From contig JOHN01000027.1 in NCBI GenBank assembly GCA_000719695.1, positions 35,945 through 99,944 on the forward strand: a DNA stretch of 64,000 nt, read 5' to 3'. A model generated the notes under the pieces. The model searched no databases and was not told the origin of the DNA. It worked only from the letters and a program-made list of their open reading frames with translations. The DNA is from Streptomyces sp. NRRL F-6131 (lineage in GTDB: Bacteria > Actinomycetota > Actinomycetes > Streptomycetales > Streptomycetaceae). This document shows positions 56,641 through 64,000 of the stretch, one piece after another (within the stretch, counting starts at the first letter, position 1; every line of letters starts with the position of its first letter). Position numbers and translations under genes: made by a program.

Positions 56641-57783
56641 ATGTCCGCCCGTCGTTCCACCGCCGCCACGCTGCTCACCCTCGCCGTGGCGACCGCCGCA
56701 CTGGCCGGCTGCTCGCAGAAGAAGGACGACAAGGCCGCTGCCGACGCCGTCAAGGTCAACGCCACCGACACCGCGTGCGAGGTCTCGAAGACGTCCTTCC
56801 CGGCCGGCCATGTCAGCATCGACATCGCCAACAAGGGTTCGAAGGTCACCGAGGTCTACGTCTACGCCGCCGGCGACAAGATCGTCACCGAGCGCGAGAA
56901 CATCGGCCCCGGCACCAAGGCGACCATCACCGCCGAGATCAAGGCCGGTTCGTACGAGATCGCCTGCAAGCCGGGCATGGTCGGCGACGGCATCCGCCAG
57001 AAGATCACCGTCACCGGTGACGGCGGCTCGGCGGCCCCGGCCGACCCGCGGCTGACCGCGGCCGTCGACGCCTACCGCAAGTACGCCCAGGAGCAGGCGG
57101 ACGCCACCGTCCCGGCCGTCGAGGCCTTCGTCGCCGCGATCAAGGCCGACGACCTGGAGAAGGCGAAGTCGCTCTACGCGCCGTCGCGCACCGGTTGGGA
57201 GCGCACCGAGCCGGTCGCCGAGAGCTTCGGTGACGTCGACCCGAAGACCGACACCCGCGAGGACGGCCTGGAGCAGGGCCAGGAGTGGACCGGCTGGCAC
57301 AAGCTGGAGAAGTCGCTCTGGGTCGACGGCAAGACCGGTGACGACGAGAAGAAGCTCGGGGACCAGCTGGTCGCCGACCTCAAGGACTGGCAGAAGAAGA
57401 TCCCCGAGGCGGAGATCACCGCGACCAGCATGGCCAACGGCGCCAAGGAGCTGCTGGACGAGGTCGCCACCGGCAAGGTCACCGGCGAGGAGGACCGCTA
57501 CAGCCACACCGACCTGGCCGACTTCGCGGCCAACGTCGAGGGCGCCAAGAAGGCCTACGAGCTGCTGAAGCCGGTCGCCGCCGAGAAGGACGCCGAGCTG
57601 GCGAAGACGCTGGACTCCGAGTTCACCGCCATCGAGACCCTGCTCGCCAAGTACAAGCAGGCTGACGGCAGCTACACCTCCTACGACAAGGTCACCGAGG
57701 CCGAGCGCAAGACCTTCTCCGACGCGGTCAACTCGCTGGGCGAGCCGCTGTCGAAGCTGGCCGCCGCGGTGGTCGCGAAGTAA
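56641..57783 (+). CDS. efeO: Iron uptake lipoprotein EfeO
   Basis: 380 residues, ATG with TGGAG upstream. Signal peptide with lipobox L-A-G-C at Cys24; a cupredoxin-like domain to ~130 (ACEVSKTSFPAGHVSIDIAN, GSYEIACKPGMVGDGI), then the M75 imelysin-like domain with EWTGWHKLEKSLW, whose H-x-x-E is the metal site. It binds iron outside the membrane and hands it to EfeU. First gene of efeO-efeB-efeU behind an iron box; the O-B-U order differs from the E. coli U-O-B order. Confidence 0.93.
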   Translation: MSARRSTAATLLTLAVATAALAGCSQKKDDKAAADAVKVNATDTACEVSKTSFPAGHVSIDIANKGSKVTEVYVYAAGDKIVTERENIGPGTKATITAEIKAGSYEIACKPGMVGDGIRQKITVTGDGGSAAPADPRLTAAVDAYRKYAQEQADATVPAVEAFVAAIKADDLEKAKSLYAPSRTGWERTEPVAESFGDVDPKTDTREDGLEQGQEWTGWHKLEKSLWVDGKTGDDEKKLGDQLVADLKDWQKKIPEAEITATSMANGAKELLDEVATGKVTGEEDRYSHTDLADFAANVEGAKKAYELLKPVAAEKDAELAKTLDSEFTAIETLLAKYKQADGSYTSYDKVTEAERKTFSDAVNSLGEPLSKLAAAVVAK

Positions 57784-57914
57784 CGTCCCCGCCCGGTGCG
57801 CGCCCGTTCCGCGGGTCGCGCGCCGGGCCCGCCGCACACCCGGCACTCCGCCGTGGCGGCCCTCGGTCGCCACGGCATCCGTGAGTTCAGCACAGAAGAA
57901 GGGTCCGCCCGCCC

Positions 57915-59309
57915 ATGGACGCCGAGAACCAGCAGCAGAACGGGACGCCGGCCGCCACTGAGGCCACCGCCCACGCCACCGCCCCCGCCGCCGGCTCCAG
58001 CACCCCCGCCTCCGACGGTGCCGCCCCCGGCGCCGCCACCACCCCCTCCGAGCCGGCCGCCGGCCGCACCCCGGTCAGCCGCCGTGCCGTGATCGGCTGG
58101 GCCGGTGCCGGTGTCGCCCTGGGCGCGGCCGGCGTCGGTTCGGTCGCCGCCGCGACCCGGCAGGACGACGACGCCCCGGCCGCGCCGGCCGCGGCCACCG
58201 CCGACATCCCGTTCTTCGGCGACCACCAGTCCGGCATCGCCACCCCCGTCCAGGACCGGCTGCACTTCGCCGCCTTCGACATCTCGTCGAGCGCCACCCG
58301 CGAGTCGCTGGTCCGGATGCTGAAGGAGTGGACCAAGGCCGCCGCCGCGATGACCGGCGGCCGCGAGGTCGGCAGCGGCGCCGCCAGCGGGCTGCCGGAG
58401 GCGCCGCCGGACGACACCGGCGAGGCCCTGGGCCTGCCGGCCTCCCGGCTCACCCTCACCATCGGCTTCGGCCCGAGCCTGTTCGAGAAGGACGGCGTGG
58501 ACCGCTTCGGCCTCAAGGCCAAGCGCCCCGAGGCCCTCATCGACCTGCCCAAGTTCAAGGGCGACAACCTCGACCCGCAGCGCAGCGGCGGCGACCTGTG
58601 CGTCCAGGCCTGCGCCGACGACCCGCAGGTGGCGGTGCACGCGATCCGCAACCTGGCCCGGATCGGCATGGGCACCGTCAACATCCGCTGGTCGCAGCTG
58701 GGTTTCGGCAAGACCTCCTCCACCACCCCGGACGCCCAGACCCCGCGCAACATGATGGGGTTCAAGGACGGCACCCACAACATCGCCGGCACCGACACGG
58801 CGAAGCTCGCCGAGCACGTCTGGGTCGCCCCCGGCGAGGGCCCGGAGTGGATGACCGGCGGCTCCTACCTGGTGGCCCGCCGGATCCGGATGCACATCGA
58901 GACCTGGGACCGCACCTCGCTCAAGGAGCAGGAGGACGTCTTCGGCCGCACCAAGGGCGAGGGCGCCGCGTACGGGCGGACCAAGGAGCACGACGCCCCG
59001 GACTTCAAGGCGATGCCGGACGACGCGCACGTCCGGCTGGCCCACCCGGACTCCAACGACGGCCTGATGATCCTGCGCCGCGGCTTCTCGTTCACCGACG
59101 GCACCGACGGTCTCGGCCGGCTGGACGCGGGCCTGTTCTTCCTCGCCTACCAGCGGGACAGCCGCAAGGCGTTCGTGCCGCTCCAGCAGCGGCTGGCGGC
59201 CTCCGACGCGCTGAACGAGTACATCCAGCACGTCGGTTCGGCCCACTTCGCCTGCCCCGCGGGCGTCCGCAAGCCCGGCGAGTGGTGGGGCCAGGCCCTC
59301 TTCGGCTGA
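57915..59309 (+). CDS. efeB: Deferrochelatase/peroxidase EfeB (DyP-type)
   Basis: 464 residues, ATG with AGAAGAAGGG upstream. A ~50-residue Ala/Pro stretch precedes a Tat signal (SRRAVIGWAGAGVALGAAGV), then the DyP heme domain: HFAAFDISSSATRESLVRML, FGPSLFEKDGVD, the GFKDGTHN motif (G-x-x-D-G distal Asp) and a late RRGFSFTDG. Heme is bound before Tat export. It uses peroxide, or extracts iron from heme or chelates, in the Efe system. 131 bases after efeO. Confidence 0.93.
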   Translation: MDAENQQQNGTPAATEATAHATAPAAGSSTPASDGAAPGAATTPSEPAAGRTPVSRRAVIGWAGAGVALGAAGVGSVAAATRQDDDAPAAPAAATADIPFFGDHQSGIATPVQDRLHFAAFDISSSATRESLVRMLKEWTKAAAAMTGGREVGSGAASGLPEAPPDDTGEALGLPASRLTLTIGFGPSLFEKDGVDRFGLKAKRPEALIDLPKFKGDNLDPQRSGGDLCVQACADDPQVAVHAIRNLARIGMGTVNIRWSQLGFGKTSSTTPDAQTPRNMMGFKDGTHNIAGTDTAKLAEHVWVAPGEGPEWMTGGSYLVARRIRMHIETWDRTSLKEQEDVFGRTKGEGAAYGRTKEHDAPDFKAMPDDAHVRLAHPDSNDGLMILRRGFSFTDGTDGLGRLDAGLFFLAYQRDSRKAFVPLQQRLAASDALNEYIQHVGSAHFACPAGVRKPGEWWGQALFG

Positions 59310-59358
59310 CCCCCCGCCCGTCTCGCCCGTACCACCCTCTTCACCCCCAGGAGCCAGC

Positions 59359-60210
59359 GTGTTCGCCAACTACCTGATCGGCCTGCGCGAAGGACTCGAA
59401 GCCAGCCTGGTCGTCTGCATCCTCATCGCCTACCTGGTCAAGACCGGCCGGCGGGAGAAGCTCCCGCCGGTGTGGACCGGCGTCGGCGCGGCCGTCCTGC
59501 TGTCCATGGCGTTCGGCGCGGTGCTGCAGTTCGGTTCGTCCCAGCTCTCCTTCGAGGCCCAGGAGGCGCTCGGCGGATCGCTGTCGATCATCTCGGTCGG
59601 TCTGGTCACCTGGATGGTGTTCTGGATGCGCCGGACGGCCCGCCACCTGAAGAGCGAGCTGCACGGAAAGTTGGACGCGGCGCTGGCGATGGGCACCGGC
59701 GCCCTGGTGGTCACCGCCTTCCTGGCGGTCGGCCGCGAGGGCCTGGAGACGGCGCTGTTCATCTGGACGGCGGTGCAGGCCACCGAGGACGGTTACAACC
59801 CGATCATCGGTGCGGCGCTCGGTCTGCTGACCGCGGTGGTGCTGGGCTGGCTGTTCTACCGCGGCGCGCTGAAGATCAACCTGGCCAAGTTCTTCACCTG
59901 GACCGGCGCCATGCTGGTCGTGGTCGCCGCCGGCGTGCTCGCCTACGGCGTGCACGACCTCCAGGAGGCCGGCTGGCTGCCGGGTCTGCACAGCCTCGCC
60001 TTCGACATCTCCTCCACCGTTCCCAAGGACAGCTGGTACGGCACCCTGCTCAAGGGCGTGTTCAACTTCCAGCCGGACCCGACGGTCTTCCAACTGGTCG
60101 TCTGGCTCGCCTACCTGGCGCCGACGCTGGCCTTCTTCTTCGGCGTCCTCGGCGGAGGCCCGGCCAAGCCGGCCGCACCGAAGCCCAGTGGAGCGAAGTC
60201 GGCCGCCTGA
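59359..60210 (+). CDS. efeU: Iron permease EfeU (FTR1 family)
   Basis: 283 residues, GTG start with CAGGAG upstream. Seven TM helices; the two R-E-G-x-E motifs of FTR1 permeases are present as GLREGLEASLVV in TM1 and VGREGLETALFI in the middle, with TWMVFWMRRTARHL between. These Glu residues carry iron through the membrane. 49 bases after efeB; the operon ends with a hairpin. Confidence 0.95.
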   Translation: MFANYLIGLREGLEASLVVCILIAYLVKTGRREKLPPVWTGVGAAVLLSMAFGAVLQFGSSQLSFEAQEALGGSLSIISVGLVTWMVFWMRRTARHLKSELHGKLDAALAMGTGALVVTAFLAVGREGLETALFIWTAVQATEDGYNPIIGAALGLLTAVVLGWLFYRGALKINLAKFFTWTGAMLVVVAAGVLAYGVHDLQEAGWLPGLHSLAFDISSTVPKDSWYGTLLKGVFNFQPDPTVFQLVVWLAYLAPTLAFFFGVLGGGPAKPAAPKPSGAKSAA

Positions 60211-60254
60211 GCGAACGGTTCGCGCCGTCCGGCGCACCCGCGCGACCGCCTCGC

Positions 60255-60286
60255 ACGCCCCGTCCGGCCACCGCCGGGCGGGGCGT
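60255..60286. terminator. Terminator hairpin after efeU
   Basis: An 8-bp outer stem (ACGCCCCG) with an inner CCGG/CCGG pairing, 45 bases after the efeU stop. Confidence 0.55.
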
Positions 60287-60451
60287 TCGGCGTTCCGGGC
60301 CGGTCGGACGGCGCCGCAACTGACAGCCGGTCAAAAAATTCACGTCCTGGATCTACCCGCGTAAACCCCTGGGGGCCCATGCTGGTCGGCAGCCCGGGCC
60401 GGTTCCCGCCCGGGGGCTTTCCCCTGCCCTCCTCGACCCAGGAGTCCCCGC

Positions 60452-61108
60452 ATGTCCGCGATGCCCGCCATACGCGCGCCCCGCCGCGTCCTGGCCGCCG
60501 CCTTCGGCGCCCTGCTGCTCGCCCTCACCGCCCTGCTGACCGGCGCCGGTACCGCGCAGGCCGCCCTGCCGACCCCGGTCTCGGCCGCCACCGCCCGCGG
60601 CTACCTCGCCTCGATCGCGGTGACCGCGGAGTCCCACACCTCCACCTACGACCGCGCGCTCTTCCCGCACTGGATCACCGTCTCCGGCACCTGCAACACC
60701 CGCGAGACGGTCCTCAAGCGCGACGGCAGCAACGTCAGCACGGACAGCGCCTGCGCCGCCGTGAGCGGCAGCTGGTCCTCGGTCTACGACAACGTCACCA
60801 CCACCAGCGCGTCGAGCTTCGACATCGACCACCTGGTGCCGCTCGCCGAGGCCTGGCGCTCCGGTGCCTGGGCCTGGACCACCGGCCAGCGCCAGGCCTT
60901 CGCCAACGACCTGACCCGCCCGCAGCTGATCGCCGTCTCCGCGAGCTCCAACCGCTCCAAGGGCGACCAGGACCCGGCCCACTGGCTGCCGCAGACCTCC
61001 TACCGCTGCACCTACGCCCGCGCCTGGGTCCAGGTGAAGTACTACTACGGCCTCTCCGTCGACAGCGCGGAGAAGAGCGCCCTCTCCTCGATCCTCAACG
61101 GCTGCTGA
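60452..61108 (+). CDS. Secreted HNH nuclease (DUF1524 / GmrSD C-terminal-like)
   Basis: 218 residues, ATG with CAGGAG upstream. Signal peptide (VLAAAFGALLLALTALLTGA, cleavage after AQA near residue 37), then an HNH-type core: SSFDIDHLVPLAEAWRSGAW with the D-H-x-x-P catalytic His, and NRSKGDQDPAHWLP supplying Asn and further ligands. Cys residues pair as expected for an exported protein. It degrades extracellular DNA. Monocistronic. Confidence 0.9.
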   Translation: MSAMPAIRAPRRVLAAAFGALLLALTALLTGAGTAQAALPTPVSAATARGYLASIAVTAESHTSTYDRALFPHWITVSGTCNTRETVLKRDGSNVSTDSACAAVSGSWSSVYDNVTTTSASSFDIDHLVPLAEAWRSGAWAWTTGQRQAFANDLTRPQLIAVSASSNRSKGDQDPAHWLPQTSYRCTYARAWVQVKYYYGLSVDSAEKSALSSILNGC

Positions 61109-61120
61109 GGAAACGTTTGC

Positions 61121-61160
61121 TCGTACGGGTGCGCGCGGGTGCGCGCGGGTGCGTACGGGT
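61121..61160. repeat. Four 10-bp tandem units after the nuclease gene
   Basis: Units of the type GCGCGCGGGT / GCGTACGGGT run four times. Noncoding; ten bases is close to one helical turn. Confidence 0.8.
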
Positions 61161-61230
61161 GCGTCCTGCGCCCGGCGGCACCGCGCCCGACAGCACCATG
61201 TGCGACAGCACACCACACCACAGCACAGCA

Positions 61231-61263
61231 CAGCGCCCGCCGGGGAAGTCCCGGCGGGCGCTG
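61231..61263. terminator. Strong bidirectional terminator
   Basis: A perfect 14-bp stem (CAGCGCCCGCCGGG) with a 5-base loop between the convergent nuclease and FtsX permease genes. Confidence 0.82.
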
Positions 61264-61289
61264 CGCTGTTCGACGCGGGCGCGCCGCGG

Positions 61290-63848
61290 CTACTCGCTCT
61301 TGATCGCGCCCAGGATGTCCAGCCGGGCCGCCCGGTGGGCCGGCCAGACGGCGGCCAGCAGGCCGATCACCGCGGCGGCGACCAGGAAGGCCACCATCTG
61401 CACCGGCGGCACCACCAGGGTGATGTTCTTCAGCGACCCCGCCATGGTCCGGGTGGCGGCCCAGGCGGTGACGATGCCGAGCAGTACGCCCACCACACCG
61501 CCGAACAGCGCGATGATCAGCGACTCCAGCCGGACCATCCGGCCGATGCCGCGCCGGTCCAGGCCGATCGCCCGCAGCATGCCGATCTCCCGGCGGCGCT
61601 CGAACACCGACATCGCCATGGTGTTGACCACGCCGAGGACCGCGACCACCACGGACATGCCCAGCAGCCCGTACATGACGTTCAGCACGGCGTTGATCGC
61701 CCGGTTGTTCTCCGCCTTGACGTCCTCCTCGCCCTTGACGCTGATCAGCGGGTTGCCGCCGGTGGCGTCGCGCAGCGCCTGCTTGAGCTCGGGGGTGGCG
61801 CCGGCGTCGCCCTTGACCAGCACCCGGTGCAGGCCGGTGCCCGGCGCGGCGTGCGGACCGACCAGGCTGTCGGGCGCGACGAACCCGGAGATCTCGCTGT
61901 TGCTCTCCACCAGACCGCCGACGGTCAGGGTGGCGCGGGTCCCGTCGGGGTAGGTGATGTCGAGCGTCGAGCCGACCGTCAGCCCGTTGCGCTGCGCGTA
62001 GCCGGTGGTGGTGAGCAGCTTGCCCTGCTTGAGCGCGTCGGCCGAGCCGGAGCCGACCTCGATGTCGACCAGGCGGTCGAAGGTCGCGGCGTCCACGCCG
62101 GTGAGCCAGGAGGTGTCGCCGTCGGCGGACTCCACCGGCACCTGGCGCTCCACGCTCATCGCGGTGACCCCGGGGAGCTGGGCGATCCGGCCGGCGACCT
62201 CGGGGGCGAGCATGGAGTAGTTGTCCATGGCGACGGCGTAGTCGGCCTTGAGGTCGCTCGCCGAGGAGTCGTCGGCGGCCTTGTTCACCGAGGCGCCGAC
62301 CACGGTCAGCGCGGTGATCAGGGTGACGCCGATGGTGAGCGCGGAAGCGGTGGCGGCGGTGCGGCGCGGGTTGCGCACCGCGTTATCCCGGGCCAGCTTG
62401 CCGGGCGTGCCGAACAGCTTGCGCAGCGCCGGGGCGAACAGCGCGATCACCGGACGGGACAGCAGCGGGGTGAGCACGAAGACGCCGATCATCAGCGCCC
62501 CCGCGCCGAGGCCGACCAGCTTGACCGACTTGCCGGCCGCGCCGCCGAGCAGTCCACCGGCGCCGATCGCGGCGAACAGCAGGCCGACGGTGTTCCGCAC
62601 CAGCAGGGACTTCTGGGTGGCGGGCTGCTCGACGGAGCTCATCGCGGCGACCGGCGCGATCCGGGAGGCGCGCACCGAGGGGAGCAGGGCGGCGAGCACG
62701 GTGACCACGACGCCGACGGCGAGCGAGCCGATCACCGTGGACGGGGCGATCACCAGCGGGCCGTCCGGCAGGTTGGCCTCCCACGGGCCGTTGAGCAGGG
62801 CCTTCAGCCCGGAGGCGATGCCGATGCCGGCGAGCAGGCCGCCGATCGAGGCGGTCAGGCCGACCAGCAGCGCCTCGGCCAGCACCGACAGGGTGATCTG
62901 CCGGCGCCCGGCGCCGACGGCGCGCAGCAGGGCCAGCTCCTTGGTGCGCTGGGCGATCAGCATGGTGAAGGTGTTGGCGATGATGAAGATGCCGACGAAG
63001 AGCGAGATCCCGGCGAAGGTCAGCAGCACGGTGGACATGCTCCTGGTGCCTTCGGCGATCATCCGGTCCTGCTCGTCGGCCAGCGCGCGGCCGGTGCTGG
63101 CCTCGATGGTGTCGGCGGCGGGCAGGGTCTGTCGGACGGCGGCGAGCAGGGCGGTGTCGTCCGTGCCGGGCTTGGCCCTGACGTCGATCTCGGCGTACTG
63201 GCCGGGGCTGAGATAGAGGTGCTGGGCGGTGGCGGTGTCGAAGGCGGCGAGCGAGCCGCCGGAGACGATCCGCGGGTCGTTGGTGTGCAGGGTGCCGGTG
63301 AGCTTGAGCTCCATGACCGGGCCGTTGACGGCGACGCGGACGGTGTCGCCGACCTTGTACGCGCCCTTCTCGGCGGTCCTGGCGTCCAGCGCGATCTCGC
63401 CGGAGCCGCGCGGGCCGCGGCCGTCGACCAGCGGGTAGCGCGGGTCGGTGCCGTCGGCGCCGGGGACGTAGTTGGTGCCGCTGGTGGAGAAGCCGTCGCC
63501 GATCAGCGCGCCCTTGCGGTCGGCGATGCCCGCGAAGCCGCTGACCACACCGCGGGCCTCGGCGGCGCCGGGCAGCGCGGCGATCGCCGTCCGGGTCTCC
63601 TCGGTGAGCGCGGGGCCGCCGGAGGCCTTGCCGCCGTGGTCGTACCCCTTGCCGACGGCACCGCGGTCGCTGACCGTGACGGCGATGTCGGTGTAGCTCT
63701 TGGCGCTCTGGGAGCGCCAGGCCTCGCCGAGGGTGTCGGTGAAGACGAGGGTGCCGGCCACGAAGGCGGTGCCGAGGAGGACGGCGAGCGTCGTCATCAG
63801 CAGTCGGGCCTTGTGGGCCAGCACGTTGCGCAGTGCGGTGCGGTACAT
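61290..63848 (-). CDS. ABC transporter permease, FtsX/MacB-like
   Basis: 852 residues, ATG with CCTCCAGGA upstream. Two FtsX domains are separated by a second extracellular loop: TM1 near 16-36, a MacB-like periplasmic domain (~40-260), TM2-TM4 (FAGISLFVGIFIIANTFTML, ALLVGLTASIGGLLAGIG), a middle membrane unit (~370-470), a second loop, and the final FtsX part (LLGMSVVVAVLGVVNTMAMS, AHRAARLDILGAIKSE). Such permeases export or extract lipids and lipopeptides, or transmit force, rather than import. The ATPase gene lies just upstream in the same operon. Confidence 0.92.
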   Translation of the reverse strand: MYRTALRNVLAHKARLLMTTLAVLLGTAFVAGTLVFTDTLGEAWRSQSAKSYTDIAVTVSDRGAVGKGYDHGGKASGGPALTEETRTAIAALPGAAEARGVVSGFAGIADRKGALIGDGFSTSGTNYVPGADGTDPRYPLVDGRGPRGSGEIALDARTAEKGAYKVGDTVRVAVNGPVMELKLTGTLHTNDPRIVSGGSLAAFDTATAQHLYLSPGQYAEIDVRAKPGTDDTALLAAVRQTLPAADTIEASTGRALADEQDRMIAEGTRSMSTVLLTFAGISLFVGIFIIANTFTMLIAQRTKELALLRAVGAGRRQITLSVLAEALLVGLTASIGGLLAGIGIASGLKALLNGPWEANLPDGPLVIAPSTVIGSLAVGVVVTVLAALLPSVRASRIAPVAAMSSVEQPATQKSLLVRNTVGLLFAAIGAGGLLGGAAGKSVKLVGLGAGALMIGVFVLTPLLSRPVIALFAPALRKLFGTPGKLARDNAVRNPRRTAATASALTIGVTLITALTVVGASVNKAADDSSASDLKADYAVAMDNYSMLAPEVAGRIAQLPGVTAMSVERQVPVESADGDTSWLTGVDAATFDRLVDIEVGSGSADALKQGKLLTTTGYAQRNGLTVGSTLDITYPDGTRATLTVGGLVESNSEISGFVAPDSLVGPHAAPGTGLHRVLVKGDAGATPELKQALRDATGGNPLISVKGEEDVKAENNRAINAVLNVMYGLLGMSVVVAVLGVVNTMAMSVFERRREIGMLRAIGLDRRGIGRMVRLESLIIALFGGVVGVLLGIVTAWAATRTMAGSLKNITLVVPPVQMVAFLVAAAVIGLLAAVWPAHRAARLDILGAIKSE

Positions 63849-63923
63849 GGGGTGGTGTCAGTCCTGGAGGTCGTGGGGTCGGCGGCCGGTTCGGGGCCGG
63901 GACGGGCGGCGGGGCGCGGTGGG

Positions 63924-64000
63924 TCAGCTGGTGCGGCCCTTGGCGTCGAAGCGGCGCATGCGGTCCAGGACGGTGTCGGCGGTGGGGTGGGTGAGTTCGT
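63924..64000 (-). CDS. ABC transporter ATP-binding protein, C-terminal end
   Basis: Partial: only the last ~25 residues lie in the window. They read LTHPTADTVLDRMRRF then DAKGRTS and a stop, the typical ending of the MacB-type ATPase that accompanies FtsX permeases in streptomycetes. It precedes the permease gene by 75 bases in the same direction and forms one exporter with it. Confidence 0.7.
   Translation of the reverse strand, partial: ELTHPTADTVLDRMRRFDAKGRTS

Overview
The window is very GC-rich, with strong G/C preference at third codon positions, many GTG starts and clear GGAGG-type ribosome binding sites. Gene types are typical of Streptomycetaceae: two TetR repressors of the gamma-butyrolactone-receptor type, a GH25 cellosyl-like lysozyme, a secreted M4 protease, Tat and lipoprotein exports, a DUF1023 hydrolase and efeOBU. 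I read it as chromosomal DNA of a Streptomyces- or Kitasatospora-like actinomycete, mostly accessory or arm-like. I see no rRNA, tRNA, CRISPR array or intact insertion sequence.

Layout. 1-6.1 kb: end of a spermidine-synthase-like gene, an LCM-type methyltransferase, AraC regulators, DedA, a Gfo/Idh/MocA oxidoreductase, DUF2199 and an AraC/VOC pair. 6.1-16.3 kb: an acyl-CoA regulon made of a kinase-like APH protein plus acyl-CoA dehydrogenase operon and a second operon of two SDRs and a quinone oxidoreductase beside a TetR gene. Both operons carry the same palindromic 22-bp site upstream. 16.3-23.5 kb: a methyltransferase, an ArsR/MFS pair, two divergent butyrolactone-receptor-like TetR genes, an overlapping operon (DUF6875-like, degenerate kinase, GNAT), two gene remnants and a small internally duplicated protein. 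23.5-35.5 kb: GH25 lysozyme, an EPSP synthase paralogue, a GNAT, a GT2 synthase followed by an acyltransferase-SGNH protein, small unknown genes, and a MarR/hydrolase pair separated by three phased inverted repeats.

35.6-42.3 kb: a secreted GDPD phosphodiesterase, then a two-gene Trypco1 plus caspase unit in which the 1462-residue caspase has a very long helical-repeat tail. This is the best candidate for a conflict or cell-suicide system. 42.3-50.7 kb: a DHFR-like reductase, a 2-hydroxyacid dehydrogenase, the M4 protease, a monooxygenase/MerR pair with a textbook MerR operator, and a WXG100-like protein / DUF1023 hydrolase / lipoprotein operon. 50.7-64 kb: an ATP-grasp ligase converging on an unusual adenylation domain fused to four membrane helices, an ABC ATPase, an iron-regulated efeO-efeB-efeU operon, a secreted HNH nuclease, and an FtsX-type ABC exporter whose ATPase gene runs off the end.

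Regulator and target sit side by side in many places, so the intergenic palindromes are unusually informative. Several convergent pairs share a perfect GC-rich hairpin as a two-way terminator.
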